Positions 45,736-56,899 of a stretch of 64,000 bases of DNA are shown here, in pieces. Position 1 is the first letter of the stretch; each line of letters starts with the position of its first letter. Under the pieces are notes generated by a model. It was given only the letters and a program-made list of their open reading frames with translations. It had not been told where the DNA came from and ran no database searches. The stretch lies in assembly GCA_019279435.1 (NCBI GenBank), contig JAAALK010000286.1:46087457-46151456 (forward strand), in the 5' to 3' direction. The DNA comes from Zizania palustris. Its lineage: Eukaryota; Streptophyta; Magnoliopsida; Poales; Poaceae. The translations under genes were made by a program, and so were the position numbers.

Positions 45736-46740
45736 TTATGGTCTTAAACATCCGCAGGCTCTACCCCGTCCCCTTTACCTTCCTTTCTTGTTCCCAATTT
45801 ACTCGTGAACCTTTCTTTGTTTCCTTGTTTGCCCGGTGAACTAAAGCACGCGTTTCTTTTCTTTCTCACATGAACAATAGAGGCCACCATGTCACTGTAG
45901 CAGCACCACACAGTTCCATATTTTCATTTAATGCTAGTACAACTTGCTCCCACCCAAGTAGTGTCTCCGCTCCCATGCCGCCTAAACGCTAGCTCTTCCT
46001 GTGCTCACGTCATGCTAATGCCATACTACTGTGACGTTATCAACGTTCACGTGGTCACACCTACCATGATGGTGGCGCTGAGGGTCAATGCAAGCCCCAT
46101 AGGCACTAAGGTTGAATAGCTCATCGCTAGAGCCACTAACGTTGAGCTCTATGCCCTGCTAGTATTCAATGGTTGATGCGGCACCGAGTTGGCCATGAGG
46201 TCAGCGCCAATGAGACTGGCACAAACCCTTAGCACCACCACCACATACGATGACTTCTTAGGGTCTTAAATGCTCGCTGGCTCTACCCCTCCCCTTTACC
46301 ATGTACCCTTCATATTGCTCTCAATTGCCTCGTGAACCTTTCTCAGTTATTTTGTTTGCTCGGTGAACCAAAGCTTGCATCCTTTTTCTCTAGAGATGCA
46401 TTAATAGTTGAGGCCTCCATGTCACTATAGCATCAAACACTTCCCTATTGTCACCTCATGCAAGTACAACCTGCTTCTATGTCGCCCAAATGCTAGGTAT
46501 TCCTATCCTTACGTTGCACCGATGCCATGATATTGTCCCACTAGCAATGCATGTGCGGTCACACCTACCATGGTAGTGACACTAAGGGTCAACGCCATAC
46601 CCATTGGCGTTGACCTCGGTACCAACTTAGTGTCACATCTATCACCGAACGACAGCAAGGCACATAGCTCAGCGCTAGACCCTAGCGCTGAGCTATTCAA
46701 CCTCAGTGCCAATGGAGCTGGCGCTGAACTTCAGTTCTAA

Positions 46741-47034
46741 TCCTTAAATAAGTTTTTACAAGGGTTTATTTGTGAAAAAGTGTTTAAAAAGATCTAAATT
46801 GTAAAAATTCATGGAGTTCTACTTGTCTACAAATTATAAGCGTTTTATAGTGATTTTATAGCTATATTTAGTCTATCTTGTGCTTTTTTCTAAAATCTTT
46901 GTATAACACAGGTTTAGAATGAGTGGTTTCCCTTTATCTTTGAATAGGGCAAAGTGTTGAAGCACACAATAACTATTTTGTGCAAAATAGATATAAGTTT
47001 GGATGTTTAGGGTTATCTCTTTTGCAGAATTGTA
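46741..47034. other. Non-coding
   Basis: AT-rich sequence between the 480-bp repeats and the PIF fragment. Nothing recognised. Confidence 0.4.
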
Positions 47035-47410
47035 TAGACTTATGGAGCACCAATAGATGCTACAGATGATTATATTGTAATTGGTGAAAGCACTATTATC
47101 AAGAGTCTTCGGTGGTTTGTAAAAGCTATAATTGAAGTCTTCGGAGATGAGTACCTGAGATCACCATATGAAAATGACACAATAAGATTAGTTGCAATTG
47201 GAGAGTAATGAGGTTTTCCTAGAATGTTTGGTGGCATTGACCGTATGCATTGGAAGTGGAAAAAATGTCCTTCAACACGGCAAAGTATGCACACCAGCCA
47301 TGTCCACAAGCCCACTATTATTCTTGAAGTTGTTGCATCTCAGGACTCTGTATTTGGTATGTTTTTTTGGTCTACCTAGATTACACAATGACATAAACAT
47401 TCTTCATCTT
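47035..47410 (+). pseudogene. PIF/Harbinger transposase fragment
   Basis: Internal piece of a PIF transposase, with frameshifts: IVIGESTIIKSLRWFVKAII, EVFGDEYLRSP, then GGIDRMHWKWKKCPS (first catalytic Asp region) and TIILEVVASQD. It corresponds to about 980-1265 of the copy at the window start but is a different, diverged element. No ends. Confidence 0.8.
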
Positions 47411-48690
47411 TCACTTACCTCCTGAACTCTTTCGAGGTGTTGGATTCAAACTAAAACATACGAATGGATCTTCCTCATTAGTCCAAGTCCATTCGACTGT
47501 ATAGACATCAAATTTCTTGCTTTTGCTAGATGATTGCTCACCGACATTCAACAGCCAGAGCACTTCACAATATTTGACTAATATCAGTGAATGTCTGATC
47601 ATGCATTGATTCTCTAATGTGGACAAGCAAACCATCAAATGCAAGATCATCCAATTCCTTATCACTAATAGTCAAGTTATATCATCGGCTTTTAATGTCT
47701 AGAAATCTTTGAATGTAAGAGTCAATTGTTTCACTAGTTTGTTGCTTAACCGATCTCAAAGTATCTAGCTGACATTCTATTTCACTAGAAGAGAATTGCA
47801 TGTGAAACTTTTGGACTAAATCTTCCCAAGTAAAAATAGAATGAGTGGGAAAAGACATAAACCATTCATAAGCAGTTGCACATAAAGATGAAGATAACAA
47901 GCTAATCTTATGCTCATTGCAACTACTCACCTCACCACACTGGACTAACAACTGTGCTATATGATCACCTGTGGTCTCAGCATCATTGCCACTAAATTTC
48001 ATGAATTCCGACATTTTGAAATCATCAGGGAATCTGCAATAATCAAAATATATATGACATGACTTTTGTTTAAACCGATCTTTTGACTAAACCTCTAGAT
48101 ATTCCATGCGCGTGGTATACACTTTCTTCTTCAACACTTTAGGCCTTGTGTTGCTATGTTGTTGTGCTATTGGCATAAACGGAGAGGGCACAACGAGAGT
48201 GTGAGTGGGACTGATCCGTTGGCCATGAGGACTAGTAGCAAAGTCACTATTTTGGATCGGCGTATAATGTGCGTCAATGCTTGCTAGTGGTACATGCAAA
48301 TAGATGGAACGTGGAGGGCTAATAGGTGGCACCGAAACAGTATCAGTAGGGTGAGGGTAATAACCTTGAACCGACGTGGCATAGCAGGTCGTTTGCCTAG
48401 GCCCACACACATGTGGAGTAGCGAGGGGCACAATAGGCATGGGCAATGATAGCACGCGCCAGTCAGACCGGCCTGACGTGGCCGGTCGGACCGACCACGC
48501 TCGTCCGGTTGGACCGTCCAACTAGGTCCGGTCAGACCGACGTTTGTCGGGGATGCAATCGCGCCGGCCTGACAGTCAATTGTCACCGTCGGGCATGCAC
48601 CGGTCGGACCGACTCTGAAGTCAGTCAGACCGACTATTTCTATCGGCGTAGTGGTACCTAGGTGAAGGCTGAGTACAACGGGTTGACACG
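47411..48690 (-). pseudogene. Ty3-gypsy gag remnant
   Basis: On the minus strand, 48014 to about 47411 contains the retrotransposon gag fold (MKFSGNDAETTGDHIAQLL; AYEWFMSFPTHSIFTWEDL; DLVQKFHMQF; SETIDSYIQRF), as in Ty3-gypsy elements. A stop near 47690 and frame changes interrupt it. The Pro-rich frame upstream (48521-48087) is probably the N-terminal gag part or leader. Protease and later domains are missing: the left end abuts the PIF fragment. Confidence 0.8.
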
Positions 48691-50585
48691 CCAACCATGT
48701 TCATTCGGTTGGACCGGCCAACATGGTCCGATCAGACCGATAGGGGCCAGAGGGGCCTCGACCATAAAAGCCGAGGCTACATACGTGATATCTCTCCCCA
48801 TGCTCCCATCCATCCTACTGCGTATGCGATGAATAGGGGGAGTGCTAGAAATCGTAATAGGGGAATCGACTTCGAAAAAACCAAATCTTCTAAACATTGC
48901 CTCTACCCTAGAGTTTACTTCGAGACCCAAACGTCTGTCAAACGCGGTGATAACCGCTCGACCTACTTTGTAAACTATTTCTTGTTCGAGGTCCGGGGGA
49001 AGTGGGAAGAGGAGGAGGTTACCTTAGTTGGCGTGGCGATGGTGATAGATCTAGTGTCGCGCTTGACAAACGCGTCGCCTATCTTGACGTACCTCCCAAG
49101 CATGCGAGCGTGAAGCTCCTTCGTCTTAGTTCAATTTCCGCACGATCCTCTTCTAAGAGGTCCTCCAAAGTGGAGATAATAGAGTCGTCGTCATCCTCCG
49201 TGTTCCTCGCCATGCCTGTCGGCGTAGAGAGTACTATTGGTGTAGTCGTAGTGGTCATACCTACTACCGACGTAGTTGTTCTTGGAATATGTCTCCCTAG
49301 TGGAGTCGCCAAAAAGTTTGTTGACGCTAAAATCCGACGATGAAGCGCCAAACACACGGACGTCGGTTCGACGATCCAAAAGCACATGGATACTTAGGGA
49401 TAGACCTAAGCATAACACGACGCCGACGTCACATTTCGATGACCCTTGATCATGACAAGGGGGTATGGATGGAGTTGCCAGGAAACCAAATCAAATTACG
49501 AGAATACGACTCGATTAACTGAGGTGTAAGGGGGAATAGATCAAACCGGCCAAATAGGGTCGGTTGGACCGAAGTTGGCCGGGTGGTCACACCGGCCAAG
49601 GCGAGCCGGTCAGACCGACAATAGGCCACCGGTCGTACCGGCGGTGCGAAGTGGTGGCCGAACCCTTCGGTGATGCGAAGGGGGGTTCAACGGTGCGAAG
49701 AGCGACTCTGGCGATGTTTAGGGGCTCCGGTGCGTATAGCGGAGGGTAGCTGAAGGGGACCTCCGGTGCGTGGTGCGGAGTGGAGTCAGAGGGTCTTCAG
49801 CGTGCAGTGCGAGGGGTAATCGGAGGGGCCTCTGCGCACGATCGGTCAGAAGGGAGAACAGGCCAATCGGGTGCCGTCGGTCAGACCGGCTTTTGCTGGC
49901 ACGACCCAGTCAGACCGACAAGAGTTGGCCAGTCGGATCGGCCGTCGCTGCAGTGAGCACCTCGGTTCACCGGCGAATGCGCCGATGGTGAGGGCTTTGT
50001 GCAGGGGGTTCTTGGCAATGAAGATGAGCACTTTGCCTCCTGCAAAACACGTAAAAATAGTAGCAACTCGTTTTAGGGACCAAATCAATAGATTAGATTG
50101 ATAGAAACCCGTAACGAGGGCGAAACAGGAGGTTTTTGGATCAAACCCACAAAGAAATCGCGATAACGTGGTGAAATACGGATAATTTATGGATCAAATT
50201 GACAAAGAGCTACTTCTAGGTTTAATTCTTGAGCAAGGAAAATAATGCTAGGGAAAGAGATAAAGAGAAATAGTAGATTGAAAGCGAAAAGAACGATTCA
50301 ATGCAGTGCCGCTAGGGGGGTCTTCTTGAATCGACCTTGGCCCTTTATATAGTGGTTGGTCTTGCGATATTTGGAGGTTATCCACGTCCTGGGGTGATTC
50401 CAAATTATTTGGATAAGATCTCAGGTTGTTAGAATAAGTTTAGAGATAAAATTCCCCCAAATCTCTCGTTTAGGGTTCAGACTCGGCCTTTATCGGTCGG
50501 ACTAAGTCCGTGCACCGGTCAGACCGGATCTACTTGGCCGATTTGACCGACCAACTATGGTCGGTCAGACCCAGGGTCCCATTAG
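48460..50585. repeat. Dispersed palindromic CGGTCNGACCG motifs
   Basis: At least fifteen perfect or near-perfect copies of the 11-bp palindrome CGGTC(A/G)GACCG or 'cggttggaccg' occur: clusters at about 48465-48540, 48600-48640, 48705-48745, 49560-49640, 49880-49950 and 50495-50575. They lie in the leader and probable LTR of the minus-strand gypsy element. Spacing is irregular, unlike CRISPR. Confidence 0.8.
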
Positions 50586-50612
50586 CCGTTTTAGTGCCAA
50601 ACTTGGGTGTCA
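49350..50612 (-). repeat. Probable 5' LTR of gypsy element
   Basis: The right edge fits a LTR start: the minus strand begins TGACACCCAAGTTTGGC at 50612. A good minus-strand TATA box (CACTATATAAAGGGCC, 50341-50356) lies about 260 bp inside. The left edge is not defined and no second LTR is present. Confidence 0.45.
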
Positions 50613-51849
50613 ATAGTATGGTTACTGAAGACGAATCCAAGGTCAGTGCAAAAGTGCTTCTGTTGGTGTCGGATCATAGTACCCGACGACGACCGATGGT
50701 AAACGTGGATGGAAGGCACGTCATGGTGACATTCGTGAGCAGTCACACATAGCGCTTCCCAAAAACCCTATTCGCCCTTTGTCAGTGCATGATCATAAGG
50801 ATGAGAGGTTCCAAAGACCTGCTCTCTCATTCTCGGTGCACTCTAGTGGATGGGATAGAGTAGACTACGGTGACAACACAACAGAGAGAAGACAACCAAA
50901 ACCCTAGCTCGGTTCTATTGTTTGGTATATTGAACTGTCTAGATAGACGGGTATTCATATAAGAGCAACTAAATCTCATGTCGTGATCATGATCTCATTC
51001 AAGTCGGTTTCCATATAACCATATCCTAGAAACTACGTCAGGTTCTCAAAGAATTGGAACGATAAAAGGTAAGATCGAGTCTCTACCGGACAAGGAGTCA
51101 GATTTCAGGAACACGTGGGCGGGCTCGGTAGGCCGACCCCGACCTCCGAGTCCTAGCTCGGGTTAGGCACTCGGCAGTGCTGACCCTGACTCTCGAGTAT
51201 TTAGCTTGGATCTGGCACTCGGGAGTGTCGACTCCTAAGTCTGACTCCTGACTATTTGATATTTCCTTTTCATGACATAGGCTTTTGAGATTTATTTAGG
51301 ACGTTTTGAAATATTCATATGGGTCTATCCCAAAATTCAAGCAATCCCCACTAGATCTAAAATACCCATTTAGATATTTGTATGATTCTCACTACTGTTT
51401 GATATACTAGCGTTTTAGTGAGAACTGTTAAGTTGAACTCGCCTAGATCTTTAAGCTACACTCATCCACAACTTGAACAATGGACTATGCCTTGAATTGT
51501 AAGTTTTTTGTGAACGAGTTTCACTCAAATTCATAACTAGTACCTGGCTGCCAGTAGCCTACCCTGCAGGTGAAGCATATGTGTCGTACTCCCTGGTCAC
51601 ATAATGAGCTTATTAGAGATCACCCAAGTTTCATGGACTCTGACATTAAATATTTAGACTCATATAGGTGTATTCTTTCAAGAATGATCTATAGGGTAGC
51701 ATCTTCGCTAATTAAATATAATAGAATACATTATGGCATAAAGCCATCCAACCTTACAATATATAAGAATATTGCATCTTCACTTAGAGAGAGTTTAGGA
51801 ATTAATAATTACTCTCTTCAATTAACCAATAGTTTGTTTTTCCTAGGTC
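50613..51849. other. Repetitive, no gene
   Basis: Decayed retroelement-like sequence. Short, uneven repeats such as 'cactcggcagtgctgac' / 'cactcgggagtgtcgac' occur near 51170-51230. The part next to 51850 may be the 3' non-coding end of the copia remnant. No protein recognised. Confidence 0.4.
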
Positions 51850-54660
51850 CTAATTAACAGGATCTCCGATCACATAGGTTGGGTTACCACTATGGCAACT
51901 CTTATGGATCTCACACTCATCTGACTCGATGAATTTTCTATCACATTCTGTAATAGCCTTTTTGTAAATAGATCTGCTAAGTTTGTCTATTTGAATATAA
52001 GTCACACTTATTACACCAGAGTTTCTCAACTTCCTTATAGACTTCAGCCGTCTTTTAATGTGTCTTGATGACTTCACATTATCCTTAGCATTGTTCACTT
52101 TGACTATCACAGTTTGATTGTCATGGTTTATAAGGATAGTTGACACTGGTTTTTCAACCACATGCAAATCCATTAATAGCTCACGTAGTCATTCTGCATC
52201 TGCAGTTGTTGTATCTAAAGCAAAAATTCTGCTTCCATAGTTGGCCTCATCAAAATGGTCTATTTGCAAGACCTCCATGAATTGCACCACCTCCAAGAGT
52301 AAAAACATACCCAATTATGGCATAAAGCTCATCAGCATTAGATATCTAGTTTGAATCACTATATCTCTCAAGCACAGTGGGGTGCCTAGAATAGTGAATC
52401 CCATAACTCATAATACATATATACTAGGTAGTGCATGCATAACCCTTTCAAGTGCATGTCAGTGATCACTACCCGGGTTGGACATGAACTTGCTCACTTT
52501 GCTCACAACAAATGATATGTTGGGTCTCGTTGCGCTAGCTAGGTACATGAGTGAACCAATTATCTAAGAGTATCTCAATTGATCTTTAGCATTTTTTGTT
52601 CTTTTGAAGTATCACACTAGGATCATAATCTGTTAGAGAAGATTTGTTATCTTTATAGCCGAAACGGCTCAAGACCTTCTCCAAATAATGAGATTGCAAA
52701 AGTGTAATCCCATTCTCGTCCTTAAACAGTTTGATGTTCATAATTACATTAACTTCTCTTAGATCTTTCATATCAAAACTCTTTAATAGAAAAGACTTGA
52801 CATCATTGATCACATCAATGTTTGTGTCAAAGATCAGTATGTCATCGATGTACAAGCATAATATAACTCCTTCACCCCCACCATGTCGATAATATACACA
52901 TCTATCGACCTTGTTTATGACAAAGCCCACAGAAGATAGAGTTTTGTCGAATTTCTCATGTCATTGCTTAGGTGCTTGTTTCAGGCCATTCAAAGACTTT
53001 AATGATTTACACATGTTGCTCTCTTGACCATTCACTATGAACCCATCAGGCTAATTCATGTAGATCTTCTCATCAAACACTCTATTTAGGAAAGTTGTCT
53101 TTAGATCCATTTGATGAATGATAAGACCATATGAGACATCTAGGGAGAGTAATGCTCTGATTGTGGTCAGTCTAGCAATAGGTGAATAAGTGTCGAAAAG
53201 TCTTCGTCTTCCTTTTGTGTATAACCTTTGGCCCTAAGCTGAGCCTTGTACTTCTCAATAGTACCATCAAACCTAAACTTCTTCTTGAACATCCACTTAC
53301 AACCCACAGTTTTGCAACCATACGGTCGTTCAGTGAGTTTCCATGTGCCATTGGATCGAATCAAGTCCATTTTAGTATGGAAAGCTTCTTTCAAATCATC
53401 TGCATCCGGAGATGCATATGCCTTGGCAATGGTCGTAAGAGTGTTATCCGCAAGATACACAGTGAAATTATCACCAACAAATTTTATAACCATTTGTCTC
53501 TTACTCCTTCTAGGAGCTTCACTACCATCCTCCTTAAGGATTTTCTCATACCGATCATGTTGGTTAGAAGACTCAGAGTTAAAAGGTGTATTAGGTTCAG
53601 GAATGATCTATTCAGAGTATCTAGCAATGTTATGCATATATTTCATAGGAAACATATTCTTAAAGAATGTTGCATCATGGGATTCCAAAATAGTATCAAC
53701 ATGCATATCAGACACCTCAGATTTTACAACCAAAAATCTATATGCCATGCTACTGTGAGCATAGCCTAGAAAGACGCAATCCACTATCTTAGGTCCTAAC
53801 TTGCGTTTCATCATGATTGGAACATTGACTTTCACTAAACATCCCTAAGTCTGCAAGTAAGAAAGTGATGATTTTCTATCAGTACATATCTCATATAGAG
53901 TTTGTTCTTTATTCTTACTAGGAACACTATTTAGGACGTGACATGTAGTCAACATAGCCCCCTCACCATGCCTTTGATAAACCAATAATATCTAACATGG
54001 AATTAAACAAGTTAGATAGCATGCGGGTTTTTGCTCTCGACAACCCCATTTGATTCGGGCGAATAGGGAGGCATCCTCATGAATAATACCGTGTTCCTCA
54101 TAGAATTCATCAAATATTTTGGGGAAGTATTCACCACCATGATCTGACCTTAAACGTTTGATCGTTCTGTCTAGCTGATTTTCAACTTCAGCTTTATAGA
54201 TTTTAAAGTAGTCTAATGCCTCATCCTTAGATTTTAAGAAATATACATTACAAAGTCTAGATGCATCATCAATCAATGTCATGAAATATCTCTTTTTGTC
54301 CTTTGTCAACACACCATTCATCTCGTAAATATCAAAATGTATGAGTTCTGGAGGTGTCAAGTTTCTCTCCTCAGCCGCCTTGTGAGGATTCTAAGGTTGC
54401 TTCGATTGCACACAACTATGGCATTTAGAACCTTTGACAATGGTAAAATTTAGAATTAAACTCATACTAGACAATCGAGACATCAAGCCAAAATTAACGT
54501 GACATAAACATGAATGCCAAACACCTACATTAACACTAATATTGCCACAAATATGGTTCACTGACTTATTGCTAATATCTAAAAGGAAACAACAGAAAAA
54601 TCCTCCATAATCATTGACTTTACTAATGAATTTTCCATGTTTTGACATGACTAATGTTGG
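51850..54660 (-). pseudogene. Decayed copia pol
   Basis: Minus strand, order as in copia: GAG-pre-integrase (VGVWHSCLCHVNFGLMSRL, 54648-54391), integrase (MTLIDDASR, then RLRSDHGGEYFPK; 54360-53992), a Ty1-type linker (VFLGYAHSSMAYRFLV), reverse transcriptase (GCKTVGCKWMFKKKF; the YIDD motif at 52841-52852) and an RNase H tail (52173-51850). Many stops and frameshifts separate the blocks. The gag part is missing: the right end is cut at the small LTR element starting near 54695. Clearly older than the copia element at 21-28 kb. Confidence 0.88.
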
Positions 54661-54694
54661 CGTAAAATATTATACTAACATGTTCAAATAGCCT

Positions 54695-55128
54695 TGAAGG
54701 GCTAGCTTAGAAAAGAAGATTAAGTTTGGACTGGATCAGACCTCCGAGAAGGATAATAACCTTAGTCCAATTAGAAGTGTGTTCTATTACTGAGTTCCCC
54801 CTGTCCCTATTATAGTAGAGAAGATAGGTATTTATAGGCAAAGATACACCAGGAAAATACTATTATGTCCTCTAGTTACAACCGTCATAGTGGACTCTAT
54901 TCACAAGACTTCGTAGGGGCAGAATAGTAAAAATGTGTGTGAACGTGACTTATAAAGCAAACGTCTTGTCCTAGATTACAGTGTTCCTTTGAGACGAAGC
55001 CTCTATGGGGCCAAGGGGTTCTTCAGAGCCATTAGATCTCCTAGGGGCTTCAGGCCCCCCTGTGACGGCTTTTGGAGCTCTTACCGAGAGGCTCCAAATC
55101 TGCTACTTCGAAGCACCCTGTCAGTGGT
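54695..55128 (-). repeat. LTR copy 1 (3' side on minus)
   Basis: Left copy of the direct repeat. It begins TGAAGGGCTAGC and loses similarity after 'gaagcaccct'. The exact ends are uncertain. Confidence 0.6.
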
Positions 55129-56461
55129 CCCTCGACCACTGCTTCGCTCGAGGTACTCGCCTCGTAGGGCTAGGATAGATTTACACAAATCTGTATTATG
55201 CATTTGATTCTCTTCATGAACATTACATAAATAAAGTTTGACCTAGCCCAGGGGGCCTTACCGGGGGTCTTGAGCTTCTGTCTCGGCCTCCACTTTGGCT
55301 CTGCTGGTACTTCTGTGACTTTGAGAAGGAGGCGATGTTGATCACTTTCGACTGGAAGTGCCTCCAGCCCCACTGGGAGTCATTTGGCCCTGCTCCGATG
55401 ACATAGATCGAGGAGGGCTTGGGACCCTTGCTTCGGGGGTTTTTACTTCTAGGGCCCACACATGGGTGATGACTGTAGTTCTTCGGAGCTGCCCTTCCTC
55501 CGACTAGGCGTACTCTTCGAAGTACGTCATCAACTGGGCTACCAAAGATATGGGTTTTCAGCGGAGTTTATCTAGGAGGCCAAGATTGGTGACGCCTTCG
55601 CAAGCGGCATCAACGATGGAAAATATGGACAACCCATTGATTTGGGACTTCGTCTGAGCGAAGCATTGAGAATATTGGCGTAGTGTTTCTCCCAGCTACT
55701 GTTTCACTTGGAAGAGGCTTCCCATGGACATCGGGGCCACGAAGGTTCCCTAGAAGTTATTGATAATTTTATTTTTCATGTGTTCCCATGACTTCACGGA
55801 TCCTAGCTTTAATGACTGGAACAATCAGAGTGTGATCCCTTTGAGAGCAAGGGGGAAGCTCTTCTCCATTGTGTTGTGCACCCCTCTGCTAGCCTCTATC
55901 GCCAAGGCATAGGAGCGGGAGAACTCTCAAGGGTCCATGTCCCCGAAGTATTTGGGGAGTTTGGCCTCTTGGAATCTAGGGTTGAAGCGCACCCTCTACA
56001 AGTCAGAGTGTAGTGGATAATCTTCGTCGAAGGATCTGTTTTGCTTTCCTTTCCTGGGCTCTTGATCTTCAAGGTCGCTTACTGCGATGACCTTGGGGAG
56101 TGATGATGGTTTGTCTAGCCTGCTCTGGATGTGGGGTTGGTCCACTGCCACCTGTTGCCTGTCAGCATATCTATAGCTCCGCCATGAGCTAGGCCATCTC
56201 GGTAGCCATGGCGTCGTGTAGACTCCAGCTTCCTCCAGAGTATGCTTCTAGGTCTTGCGATCCAGTGAAGTCGATTCAGAGTGTCATCGAAGCCGAAAGG
56301 ATGTATTCGGCTTGGTAGAGGCCAATCGTCCCTTGCAGAATGGGATCCTGAAGGGCCGCGAATACACCCACGGCCCCTGTGGGGCCTCCTGCCGTAGAGG
56401 GGACCGAAGTGTGCTCTTCGGTCCTTGGTATAGGGTTCGGTGCCACAGGGGCAACGTTGTC

Positions 56462-56889
56462 TGGAAGGGCTACCTTAGAATAGGAGATTAAGTTCAGACT
56501 GGATCAGGCCTCCAAGAAGGATAACAAACTTGGTCCAATTCTAAGTGTGTTCTATTACTAAGTTCCCTATATCCCTGTTATAGTAGAGAAGATGGGTATT
56601 TATAGGCAAATATACAATAAGAAAATACTATTTTACTATCTAGTTACAACCGTCATAGTAAACTCTATTCATAAGACTACGTAGGGGCATAACAGTAAAG
56701 ACGTGTGTGAATGTGGATTGCAAAGTAAACGTCTTGTCCTGGATTACGACGTGCCTTCGAGATGAAGCCTCTATGGGGCCAATGGGTTCTTCAGAGCCAT
56801 CAGATCTCCTAGGGGCTTCGAGCGCCCTATGACAGCTTACGGAGCTCATACCGAGAGGCTCCAGATCTGTTACTTCAAAGTACCCTTCA
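56462..56889 (-). repeat. LTR copy 2 (5' side on minus)
   Basis: Right copy, beginning TGGAAGGGCTACC and losing similarity after 'aaagtaccct'. The adjoining sequence is the CGAAG-rich block of the next element. Confidence 0.6.
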
Positions 56890-56899
56890 AGGTCGCCGA

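Larger units (their letters stand above)
41190..46740. repeat. Three diverged copies of a roughly 480-bp repeat
   Basis: Copies at about 41190-41546 (continued at 45168-45205 after the hAT insertion), 45745-46260 and 46261-46740. Shared landmarks: 'caccatgtcactgtagca', 'gctagtacaacttgctccca', 'cgctagctcttc', 'ctaccatg.tggtg', 'gagggtcaa', and 'gttgagctctatg'. No open frame is conserved across them. The hAT element is in the first copy, and two MITEs lie between the first and second. Confidence 0.7.
54695..56889 (-). mobile_element. Small gypsy-like element with LTR pair, about 2.2 kb
   Basis: A direct repeat (about 54695-55128 and 56462-56889) of about 430 bp, alike by eye at roughly 85%, flanks a 1.3-kb interior. 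Both copies contain the minus-strand signal GCCTATAAATACC, a likely LTR TATA box. On the minus strand the interior shows decayed Ty3-gypsy gag features ('PKYFGDMDP', 'NTMEKSFPLALKGIT') between stops. It has no room for pol, so it was non-autonomous or has lost pol. Confidence 0.65.

Noticed and set aside
48460..50585. CRISPR-like array
   Set aside because: The motif is an 11-bp palindrome at irregular spacing in a plant retroelement; no regular spacers and no cas genes.
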